Assembly (NCBI GenBank): GCA_030625695.1
Contig: DAOUQK010000044.1
Coordinates: 1 to 15,110, forward strand
Reading direction: 5' to 3'
Length of the DNA stretch: 15,110 nt
Source: Paracoccaceae bacterium
GTDB taxonomy: Bacteria; Pseudomonadota; Alphaproteobacteria; Rhodobacterales; Rhodobacteraceae
The notes beneath the pieces are model-generated. The model searched no databases, had not been told where the DNA came from, and saw only the letters and a program-made list of their open reading frames with translations. Position 1 is the first letter of the stretch. Each line of letters begins with the position of its first letter. Positions 1 through 5,737 of the stretch are shown here, piece by piece. Made by a program: the position numbers and the translations under genes.

Positions 1-148
1 TAAAGGCAAGGTGGAAGGGCTGGTCGGCTACTCCCGCCGCAACTTCATGGTGCCGATGCCGCGCTTCGCAAGTTGGGCGGCGTTCAACGACTATCTCGAA
101 GATCAGTGCCGCAAACGACAAGCTGACATTCTGCGCGGCCAGGTATAG
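1..148 (+). pseudogene. istA: IS21-family transposase IstA, C-terminally truncated remnant (runs off left edge)
   Basis: The frame beginning at base 2 is open to a TAG at 146-148 and encodes about 48 residues. It contains the stretch KGKVEGLVGYSRRNFMVP, followed by a segment ending CRKRQADILRG. This closely matches what I know of the middle of IS21-type IstA, just after the DDE catalytic core. Family members continue for well over 100 residues past LRG. Here the frame stops three codons later, exactly where the opposite strand begins to read as a phage portal gene. The element is therefore cut at about 131-141 and neither istB nor an IS terminal repeat follows. The N-terminal part lies outside the window and could be intact. 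I am confident of the family and fairly confident of the truncation. Confidence 0.75.
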
Positions 149-940
149 CGACCAGTAATAGTCGGCACTGTTGCGCCAGTGAGCCAGGTTGACGTTGACG
201 AGATCGAGGAACGGGGGTTTCTCAACGTCAGCTTTCAGATTGTATGGCGACACGATGACCGCCGGAATTTCAAACAGGGGCGAGCCGTTGATGATTGGCA
301 AAATGGGTTCGCCAATCATGACTTCTTCGACCGACTGTGTGACAGGGCCGTTCCGTTTCGTCGAGACGTGGAAACGGCGGACGGTATAGGCGGGCTCCAA
401 GGTTAGGACCAGGTGCTGTTCAACGCCTGTGTCTTCCAGGTCCTCGTTATCCTCGTGCAGGCGCAGGTAGGTCAGTTTTTGACGACCGCCAACGAGTTCT
501 TCTTTCCAGTCAAGAATCGACTCGGCCTTGAAGGTCGAAATGAACGGTGCCGCTGTCGGTGAATTGTCGGCCACGGGAAAATCGAGCAACATTGCAATGC
601 GGCCCAGAGACAGAACTTCGCGCAATGTGTCTTCCAGCAGCACGTTGAAGCTGTTGCCTTCGAATGTGGCGGCGTCGCGCATCGGTTCGATACGGTCGGG
701 CAATTCCAGGATTGGCTCGTTGCGCGACACAGAACCGACCATCCCGCGCAAGGTGCGTTCCGCGACGGCATAGAAGGACGAGCCTGTCAGGTAGCGCGTG
801 TACTGCTGCTGCGTCATGCCTTCAGGCTGCGGCAGGTAAACGGTGCTTTGGTTCTTCAGCCGATCTTCGCCCGCAATCACATCGCGGATTTTGTCATAGG
901 CTTGCCGTTGCTCTTGGTAGGTGCGGTGATTGATTTTCAT
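1..940 (-). pseudogene. Phage portal protein (DUF4055-like), 5' part only, fused out of IS21 sequence
   Basis: Starting from ATG at 940-938, the minus strand is open all the way to the left edge. The first roughly 267 residues read as a portal-like protein of the DUF4055 type. Landmarks are SFYAVAERTLRGMVGSVSR (about 55-73), the acidic ELPDRIEPMRDAATFEGNSF segment (79-98), LGRIAMLLDFP (112-122) and LDLVNVNLAHWRNSADYYWS (245-264). Portals form the dodecameric DNA gate of tailed phage heads. Family members are usually about 450 residues. After SLYLA (about 264-268, bases near 131-148) the frame simply becomes the antisense of the IstA remnant, so the C-terminal half is lost. The gene begins 2 bases after the stop of the small ORF at 943-1215, which suggests an operon. 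No terminase gene is visible upstream. Family assignment is from memory of the motif pattern. Confidence 0.62.
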
Positions 941-942
941 TT

Positions 943-1215
943 CTACAGGCCCCGCGCGATGATTGACCAGGGAATGTCAAAGTGAGACGTATTTGCGACC
1001 ACCCGGACACGAACCCCTTCGGGCGTTCGATCACCAAAAACACCGGCGAGTTCGACACGCGGATGCTCGTCCGCTGTCTTTGTCGCGGCGGTGATCAGGT
1101 TATGGAGGTCGTCGGGCGGGATCGGGATGTCCAGGTGGAAGGCGGTGTGAATGTCTTCGCCGATCAGGCGGGACCCGTTTGGGGTCCGTTGGATAATCAC
1201 AGATTGAAGGGGCAT
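943..1215 (-). CDS. Small hypothetical protein preceding the portal gene
   Basis: A 90-residue protein starting MPLQSVIIQRTPNGSRL. I chose the ATG at 1215 because a good ribosome binding site (GAGGAAG) lies a few bases upstream; the open frame extends further to 1464 but that extension is low-complexity and unconvincing. The stop is 2 bases from the portal start at 940, so the two are almost certainly co-transcribed. The protein is acidic to neutral and mixed alpha/beta in appearance, with an IPIPPDDLHNLITAA helix and a C-terminal GVRVRVVANTSHFDIPW strand segment. There are no cysteines and no signal or membrane segment. I do not recognise the family. Position suggests a phage packaging or head-module accessory protein, but that is inference from neighbourhood only. 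Confidence 0.55.
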   Translation of the reverse strand: MPLQSVIIQRTPNGSRLIGEDIHTAFHLDIPIPPDDLHNLITAATKTADEHPRVELAGVFGDRTPEGVRVRVVANTSHFDIPWSIIARGL

Positions 1216-1345
1216 TCGTTTTTCTTCCTCTTTTGTTTGTCGGCGGGCCAAAGAGGTCGGGAAAAAGGATAACCCGGTGCGGGCGACCCACCGACAAGAG
1301 CCAAGCGCGCACAGAACAATAGTAGAACAGGCCGCGGGCGCGGTG

Positions 1346-1525
1346 TTACCGGAGATAAAGGTAATGGTCGGGCGAAAGCAGGTAGCGTGTGCGGGGATTG
1401 CGGGGGCGCAGAGAATTGCGCAGAGACGCGGTGTTGGGGTCGTTTGGGCATGACTGTGCGGCAAATGCGTGGAAACGCAGCTCTGCCGCGTTACGCTTGA
1501 TCTTTTGCAGGGTTTCGTTGGGCAT
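1346..1525 (-). CDS. Possible small hypothetical protein (59 aa)
   Basis: Starting MPNETLQKIKRNAAELRFHA, this short frame has codon use biased to G/C at third positions like a real gene. It lies on the same strand as, and 130 bases upstream of, the small ORF at 943-1215. It is basic, with an N-terminal amphipathic helix and an arginine-rich C-terminus (RPRNPRTRYLL). Against it, no Shine-Dalgarno sequence is visible at the chosen ATG or at the alternative ATG at 1567, and it has no recognisable domain. It could be a decayed phage gene. Low confidence. Confidence 0.33.
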   Translation of the reverse strand: MPNETLQKIKRNAAELRFHAFAAQSCPNDPNTASLRNSLRPRNPRTRYLLSPDHYLYLR

Positions 1526-1813
1526 TGGGCGTGGTCGGTTTGCGCGCTGCTGTGAATGCAGGGGCATGGTGGGGTATTTGTGGAATTGTGATCTTCTATA
1601 TTGGCCCGGGTCCGGTGGGGGTCGCTCTCAGAAAGGGGGTGGTCGGGCGCAAAACCACGATTTCCTTGTGATATTCGGTGCGTTACAAGGATTGTGGCGG
1701 TGATTGTGCTGCAAGATCAATGCGTTGATGGTCTTGCCCAACGTATTGCTGATCATTTGGGCAAGGAGAATGCAGTCAGAGGACGGATTTCTGCCCCAAG
1801 TCAGGGACAAAAT

Positions 1814-1869
1814 GATGCGCCCTGCACTATCGCACGTATGACATGGGCATGAAAAAATGTTGTCGTAAT
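1814..1869 (+). repeat. Repeat copy A (direct orientation)
   Basis: It starts GATGCGCCCT and ends with the 25-base core GGGCAT-GAAAAAATG-TTGTCGTAAT at 1845-1869. The core differs from copy B at a single position. Between the GATGCGCCCT start and the core it carries about five extra bases compared with B. Over the final 41 bases it matches B at about 33 positions by hand alignment. Confidence 0.8.
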
Positions 1870-1880
1870 AACCAAGGAAC

Positions 1881-1931
1881 GATGCGCCCTAACGCGCGTA
1901 ATGTGTGGGCATAAAAAAATGTTGTCGTAAT
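1881..1931 (+). repeat. Repeat copy B (direct orientation, left arm of large inverted repeat)
   Basis: It has the same GATGCGCCCT start as copy A, 67 bases downstream of A's, and a core at 1907-1931. The stretch 1891-1931 (41 bases) is also the left arm of an inverted repeat with copy C at 1953-1993. Confidence 0.8.
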
Positions 1932-1952
1932 TCTCAGGACAACGATACCAAA

Positions 1953-1993
1953 ATGACGACAACATTTTTTCATGCCCACGTGACACGCGCGTT
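1953..1993 (-). repeat. Repeat copy C (inverted orientation, right arm)
   Basis: The reverse complement starts AACGCGCGT and ends in the same GGGCAT...TTGTCGT core. It aligns without gaps to 1891-1931 at about 34 of 41 positions by hand; most mismatches fall in a 5-base spacer after AACGCGCGT. Together B and C could form a stem with a 21-base loop in single-stranded DNA or RNA, or be a binding array for an element-encoded protein. Confidence 0.8.
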
Positions 1994-2109
1994 ATACCGC
2001 CTGCATCAGCACCCCTGCACCTATAACTTGGTTATTCCCACCTTGTTCCATGGTCGTCCCACCACCCACCGCTCCTGTATGATCACGATGCAGCAACGGA
2101 GACACGCCT

Positions 2110-2328
2110 ATGGCTGGCCGAACATACAAAACAAAGCACGCGACCAATCTCGTCAACGCCATGCTTGATGCTGACGCATTCTCGATGGGTCGCGATGATT
2201 TGCACATCTGGCTCGCCACGCGCACCAATGACGTGGCCAGGTGCGTTATCGTCGAACTTGTGACCCGAAACCTGATCACCAACCCGAAAGGAAACCAATG
2301 CCCTTCGACTTCCCGACGCACAGCATGA
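2110..2328 (+). CDS. Small hypothetical protein, possible HTH-like regulator
   Basis: A 72-residue protein starting MAGRTYKTKHATNLVNAM, with a purine-rich ribosome binding site (ACGGAGAC) upstream of the ATG. The central part (DDLHIWLATRTNDVARCVIVELVTRNLI, described here in two pieces: DDLHIWLATRTND then VARCVIVELVTRNLI) could be two to three helices of a small DNA-binding fold. The tail CPSTSRRTA overlaps the start of the next gene in another frame and looks non-globular. It overlaps the ORF at 2298 by 31 bases, so the two are probably translated together. I do not recognise a family. Lying opposite the integrase/HTH cluster, it is in the position of a phage-type regulator, but that is inference. 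Confidence 0.5.
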   Translation: MAGRTYKTKHATNLVNAMLDADAFSMGRDDLHIWLATRTNDVARCVIVELVTRNLITNPKGNQCPSTSRRTA

Positions 2329-2465
2329 CCCCGACTGACCGCGCACGACGTCTCCGACACCAAGGCAAATCTTGGGCAATCGTCGCCGCCTCTCTTGCTC
2401 ACCGCTGCTCACCACAGGAACGCGTCGCAACATTGAAACGCGTTCACCGTGAAGAGTTCGCCTAA
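2298..2465 (+). CDS. Small basic hypothetical protein overlapping the preceding ORF
   Basis: A 55-residue protein starting MPFDFPTHSMTPTDRARRL. I chose the ATG at 2298 because GAAAGGA sits just upstream at good spacing; the open frame extends to 2241 without a comparable site. The sequence is strongly basic, with a probable helix-turn-helix-like arrangement (TDRARRLRHQGKSWAIVAAS, then CSPQERVATLKRVHREE) that resembles a sigma/resolvase-type recognition segment. It has no clear family. The TAA at 2463-2465 overlaps the TAG of the convergent 409-residue gene (bases 2462-2465 serve both stops). Confidence 0.5.
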   Translation: MPFDFPTHSMTPTDRARRLRHQGKSWAIVAASLAHRCSPQERVATLKRVHREEFA

Positions 2466-3691
2466 TCGTATTGGCCGTAGGTGTTGTCGTACGCGATGTC
2501 CAGATCGCGCACGGCATCCTTCCACTTCGCTCCAAATTTAACCTGTTCGTCAGGATCCACTGCACTTTCCGATAACCGACGCAAATGCTTCTCTTTCCGC
2601 TTTGCCTCTTCCAATTCCCTGGAATACGAGTTCGACGTGTCCTGATCCTCGATTAGCGCCTTCTCCCAGAAGTAGATACCACTTTCCCAACCTGCTTTCT
2701 CGGTTCCGTTCGCATCGCGCCAATTTTCACCATCGACTGACACTTCGATGATCTCACACTCAACGCCGACCTTGCGTTCCTCTGCATCCCAATACCGCTG
2801 ACACCGCTTGCGATACCACTTGCCATAGAGGAACGTATTGATGTCTTTCGGGCATTCCTCATTGCGTCGATCACCCCACTGGCTGACTTCGAAATACACC
2901 TCTTTGTCGAAGTCAGGCGGTGTGCGCGACTTGGCTTTTGGAAAACCAGCCTTGTGCAACGCGTCAAACTCCTGCTCCCCCTGACCGCGTTCATACTCCT
3001 TGTGCTTGTCGCCAAGCCTTGAACCATAGACAGGTGACTGCGGGTCTTTCAGGTCGATCAAGCTAAGGTGGTTGAAATCCGCGAACAGGCATTCCTCGAC
3101 GAAACGCTTGCGCAGGTCGTCGATTGAAACGCCATCCTCAAGCTGATCCTTGCACCATGTGTCCCATGTCACTGTACGGTTATTCTCCCGGTTCCTATCG
3201 CGTTCCTGCACCGCCGAATACCTCTCTGCACCGGCAACCGCGCTTTGCAATCGTGCCCACCACGCGTTCACCTTGTCGCGCAATTCGTCCTTTGTCTTCG
3301 AACGGCCCGAAAACCATCCGTTGAGCGCGTTGATGCTCATGTCCGGCTGCAACACGTCATGCCACCATGTCGCTCCTGCGAATTTCTTCATCCATTTTGC
3401 CAGGTCTTCGCCGGGGTCGTCCTGAGGTAGATACTTCGATGGGTGCGCGACTTGGCCGTCGTAAAGTCCTTCGATCTGTTGAACGACGCCTATCCACACT
3501 TCCTGCCCGTCGAGTGCGCGGTGCCAAGAGCTGTAATTCACCTCTTTCTCGAACGGGTCGTTCTTGAATTCCTCGTTGCACAGATCGGCAATTCGCTTTT
3601 TGGTGATGTTGAACGCAAGCAATCGGGCGGTGTCTTTCACATTATAGCGGTCGAGTTCCACGTTGTTGTGAATTTTCTTTATCCTGCCCAT
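2462..3691 (-). CDS. Hypothetical 409-aa protein of a mobile element, translationally coupled to an AlpA-like HTH protein
   Basis: I chose the ATG at 3691-3689 (MGRIKKIHNNVELDRYN) because it overlaps the upstream HTH gene's TGA as TGATG, and GGAGAACCGG precedes it. The longer in-frame extension to 3793 merely runs antiparallel through that gene's frame. The protein is cytoplasmic in appearance, with no signal or membrane segments. It is rich in tryptophan and charged residues (WWARLQ, TWWHDVLQ, VTWDTWCKDQL, SQWGDRRNEE). Features in order: an N-terminal segment NVKDTARLLAFNITKKRIADL (about 16-36, in the style of a small HTH), a WHRAL/VWIGVVQQI region (about 54-71), a middle helical region with AWWARLQSAVAGAERYSAVQ, an EVYFEVSQWGDRRN segment, and a C-terminal charged coiled-coil-like part (SRELEEAKRKEKHLRRL). 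I recognise no catalytic motif or family. Placement between the excisionase-like gene and cargo suggests replication, regulation or an accessory function; none is shown. Confidence 0.75.
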   Translation of the reverse strand: MGRIKKIHNNVELDRYNVKDTARLLAFNITKKRIADLCNEEFKNDPFEKEVNYSSWHRALDGQEVWIGVVQQIEGLYDGQVAHPSKYLPQDDPGEDLAKWMKKFAGATWWHDVLQPDMSINALNGWFSGRSKTKDELRDKVNAWWARLQSAVAGAERYSAVQERDRNRENNRTVTWDTWCKDQLEDGVSIDDLRKRFVEECLFADFNHLSLIDLKDPQSPVYGSRLGDKHKEYERGQGEQEFDALHKAGFPKAKSRTPPDFDKEVYFEVSQWGDRRNEECPKDINTFLYGKWYRKRCQRYWDAEERKVGVECEIIEVSVDGENWRDANGTEKAGWESGIYFWEKALIEDQDTSNSYSRELEEAKRKEKHLRRLSESAVDPDEQVKFGAKWKDAVRDLDIAYDNTYGQYD

Positions 3692-3924
3692 CACCGGTTC
3701 TCCTTCATCCAGGACACGAGGTCCTCGTGCAGGTATCGTACTAACCGTGAATTTGGCTGAGAATATGACGGCCCAACACCATCCTTGCGCCACCGGAACA
3801 TCGTTTCGTCCGTGACGCCAAGAAACTGTCCAGCCTCGCGGCTCGTCATAACCTGGGGTGGGTGGGACCGGATCAGGTCATTGTGCAGAGTTTTTAGCTG
3901 CTCTGAAAGTTCGTCGATGGTCAT
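3691..3924 (-). CDS. AlpA/excisionase-type helix-turn-helix protein
   Basis: A 77-residue protein starting MTIDELSEQLKTLHNDL. The ATG at 3924 is preceded by ACGAGGA at about 8 bases, favouring it over the ATG at 3996. An N-terminal helix is followed by the MerR/AlpA-like DNA-binding module MTSREAGQFLGVTDETMFRW (26-45), then RWRKDGVGPSY and a terminal RLVRYLHEDLVSWMKE. This is the classic layout of the HTH_17 excisionase family: helix-turn-helix, a short wing with Arg/Lys-Gly-Pro, and a final Tyr-Arg-containing strand and helix. Such proteins act as recombination directionality factors or as transcription activators of the integrase. It lies between the integrase and the 409-residue gene on the same strand and overlaps the latter by one base. 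Family is confident; excisionase versus regulator is undecided. Confidence 0.82.
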   Translation of the reverse strand: MTIDELSEQLKTLHNDLIRSHPPQVMTSREAGQFLGVTDETMFRWRKDGVGPSYSQPNSRLVRYLHEDLVSWMKENR

Positions 3925-4061
3925 AGGTATATCCTCGTGAGTGAGGCCTATGACTGCCGCGTCTCCTGCTCCTGATCGGCAAATGCCGTCGCTCACGCGT
4001 GCAGCCTTCCTTACCCGGTCAGGTCATTACGCCCGGGCATGGAGGCGTATGTCGTCAACAT

Positions 4062-5297
4062 TTAGGCGCGCTTGCGTTTCAGTTCAACAACGGATGAAGG
4101 TGTTACCCCCAATTGGGTGTTGATCGCCGACGCAATTGCATTTGCCGCGCGGCTCTGCTCATCATGGCTCGGCTCACCATAATGCCCGAGCATGCGTAGG
4201 TCGTCGTCGGTCATGGTCTGCTGTGCCAACCACCTGTGAACGTGACGCGGCGCAACTTCACGCGCCGTTGACATCCACAGGTGGCGCAAATCGCCCGCTG
4301 CTGTCGTCGGCAAACGATCCAATACATCCAAATGCCCACGCTCACCATCAACCTTGCGACGCGATGGGAACACCCACTCGCAATCGTCATACCGAATCTC
4401 CCACAGGCGTTTAAATAGCCTGACCACTTCGTCGGACACGACGATCTTCCTTTCTTCCTCCTGACGCTTCAATCTGCCGAATGTGACCGTGCCCGCGTCG
4501 AGTTCAACCTGGTCCCAAGTTAGTGGGCGCAAACTGTCCTCGTGACGGAAGCCTGTGTACCAAGTGATCATCCACGCCAGTCGAATGTGCTCATTCTTGA
4601 TGGCGTTGATCTCGCTCTTTCTATCAACCCAAGGCACCGACATGTCGAGTTTGCCCGTCTGCACGCGCGACCGCGTTTTGGTGTTGTCGAGGAGTGACGG
4701 AATGGGCAAAGCTAGGGCGCAGAGTTTGTTGATGAACCGCACGACTGCCCCTGCGACCGAGCTTGCGTGGTTCGCCGCGTGGGCCTTGTCGAGTTGCAGA
4801 TTGTTCAGGTGTTGATTGATCTCAAGGATCGGCAATTCGTCAACAGGCACATCTGCCCAACGTTTGAGATGATTGGCAAACGAGTTGCGGTAGTCATATG
4901 CAGTACCCGGCTTCATCTGTGCCTTGCCTGACGCACGCGGTTGTGTGCGGTGCGCGATGTATTGTTCCAAAGCCTGCGCGAAAGTCGGGATACCGAGACG
5001 CGCCCGTGCCGTCTCTTGCTCGTCACGCGACAACACTCGCCCCTCCGTTATGTCGTGCGCAATCTTGCCCACCTGACCTTTCGCCCATTTGCAGTGCGTG
5101 ACCTTCGATGCCCATTGCCCGAGCTTGACCGAACGTGTCTTTTGCGTCGTCGGGTCCCACTTGTTGACCCACCAAGTTTTGACACCACCTTTCGTGACGC
5201 AGAGGCGCAGCCCTTTGACCGTGGGGTCGGTGAACCATGTCGTTTTGTCGGCGGACAGTGGCTTGAGGTTTGAGTCGGTGAATTTGATATGTGGCAT
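4062..5297 (-). CDS. Tyrosine-recombinase-like integrase, atypical active site
   Basis: A 411-residue protein starting MPHIKFTDSNLKPLS. The ATG at 5297 has AAGGA seven bases upstream. Residues 1-90 resemble the arm-binding DUF4102-type domain (KGLRLCVTKGG, VKLGQW). About 105-190 is the core-binding SAM-like domain (FAQALEQYIAHR, AYDYRNSFANHLKRW). The catalytic domain runs from about 225, with arginine I in TGFRHEDSLRPLTW (Arg251), the beta-hairpin lysine in GRLKRQEEER (Lys277) and arginine II in GDLRHLW (Arg338). The usual His of HxLR is Gly335. After LGH (His372) the expected nucleophilic Tyr about nine residues later is absent (GEPSHDEQSR). It starts 140 bases from the 3' end of the tRNA-Lys and points into the element, the standard island layout. 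It presumably integrates the element at the tRNA, unless the active-site changes have inactivated it. Confidence 0.85.
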   Translation of the reverse strand: MPHIKFTDSNLKPLSADKTTWFTDPTVKGLRLCVTKGGVKTWWVNKWDPTTQKTRSVKLGQWASKVTHCKWAKGQVGKIAHDITEGRVLSRDEQETARARLGIPTFAQALEQYIAHRTQPRASGKAQMKPGTAYDYRNSFANHLKRWADVPVDELPILEINQHLNNLQLDKAHAANHASSVAGAVVRFINKLCALALPIPSLLDNTKTRSRVQTGKLDMSVPWVDRKSEINAIKNEHIRLAWMITWYTGFRHEDSLRPLTWDQVELDAGTVTFGRLKRQEEERKIVVSDEVVRLFKRLWEIRYDDCEWVFPSRRKVDGERGHLDVLDRLPTTAAGDLRHLWMSTAREVAPRHVHRWLAQQTMTDDDLRMLGHYGEPSHDEQSRAANAIASAINTQLGVTPSSVVELKRKRA

Positions 5298-5303
5298 TTG
5301 GTG

Positions 5304-5333
5304 ATCCTTGTAACGACGAAATTTTACAAGGTT
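5304..5333 (-). promoter_or_regulatory. Inverted repeat covering the integrase ribosome binding site
   Basis: On the integrase strand CCTTGTAA (bases 5331-5324) and TTACAAGG (5313-5306) are perfect 8-base complements with a 10-base loop. The 3' arm contains most of the AAGGA that serves the ATG at 5297. Folded in mRNA this would hide the ribosome binding site. As DNA it could equally be an operator for the HTH protein. The sequence is certain; the role is inference. Confidence 0.5.
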
Positions 5334-5437
5334 CACGTTACGTTCCAACACCGGTGAAACCCAACCAAAGATTGGTCAGGCACCTTATTCTTATGGCTAT
5401 AAGCGACTTGATGTGCTTGAAAACTAAGTGAAAAGAA

Positions 5438-5513
5438 TGGTGAGCCGTGTTGGTTTCGAACCAACGACCTACTGATTAAAAGTCAGTTGCTCTACCAACT
5501 GAGCTAACGGCCC
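5438..5513 (-). tRNA. tRNA-Lys (anticodon UUU)
   Basis: The 76-base cloverleaf runs from GGGCCGT at 5513 to an encoded CCA at 5438-5440. The acceptor stem pairs GGGCCGT with ACGGCTC (one G-U). The D arm is AGCTCAGTTGGTAGAGC. The anticodon arm is CTGACTTTTAATCAG with anticodon TTT. The T arm has GTTCGAA. The discriminator base is A. This is a complete, canonical gene. Its 3' end faces the integrase at 4062-5297, so it is the likely attachment site of the mobile element to its left and is kept intact at this junction. No second copy of the T-arm/3' end is visible elsewhere in the window, so the other attachment site must lie outside. Confidence 0.97.
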
Positions 5514-5524
5514 ATCTCATTCTT

Positions 5525-5544
5525 GGAAACAGCAGGCTGTTTCC
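5525..5544. repeat. Near-perfect palindrome between tRNA-Lys and dapF
   Basis: GGAAACAGC-AG-GCTGTTTCC has 9-base arms with a 2-base centre. It lies about 11 bases upstream of the mature tRNA-Lys 5' end on the tRNA strand. It could be a stem in the tRNA leader or an operator; it lacks a T run and is not an obvious terminator. Confidence 0.6.
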
Positions 5545-5737
5545 CATGCCGCTCTTTAAGCCAATTCATCCGTCGGGATCAACCGGTTAAATTGCGAAAA
5601 TTGCACCCGATATCGATGGTCCGGGTGCCCTGCTAGGCGCGCTTGTTAGGTAAGGGCGACGGCGCGGTCAAGCCCTAATGTGAGTGCAGCGCGTACATTC
5701 GCTGGATTCATCTTTCCCCCGGCGTTATAGGCCGAGC

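Larger units (their letters stand above)
1526..2109. other. Gene-poor stretch of the mobile element
   Basis: No frame on either strand combines a start, a ribosome binding site and plausible protein composition here. The stretch 1526-1813 has nothing I can name. The stretch 1814-1993 holds three copies of a repeat, listed separately. Further right, a short perfect inverted repeat (ATAAC-TTG-GTTAT, 2023-2035) and a -10-like TATGAT (2078-2083) precede the small plus-strand ORF at 2110, and could be its operator and promoter. The expected -35 at proper spacing is weak. Confidence 0.5.

Noticed and set aside
1601..1852. Plus-strand 83-residue open frame with a plausible DGLAQRIADHLGKENA segment
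   Set aside because: No ribosome binding site, arginine-rich odd N-terminus, and its end runs into repeat copy A; not strong enough to call a gene.
1814..1993. Could the repeats be a CRISPR array?
   Set aside because: Only three copies, one inverted, with no regular repeat-spacer structure and no cas gene nearby.
2043..2083. TTGTTC (2043) and TATGAT (2078) as a sigma-70 promoter for the ORF at 2110
   Set aside because: The spacing is 29 bases, too long for a -35/-10 pair; only the -10-like element is kept as a possibility.
1992..2402. Minus-strand 136-residue open frame (and the 160-residue one at 2083-2565)
   Set aside because: Neither has a convincing ribosome binding site, and both lie opposite two plus-strand ORFs with purine-rich start signals; the protein composition looks like an antisense frame.
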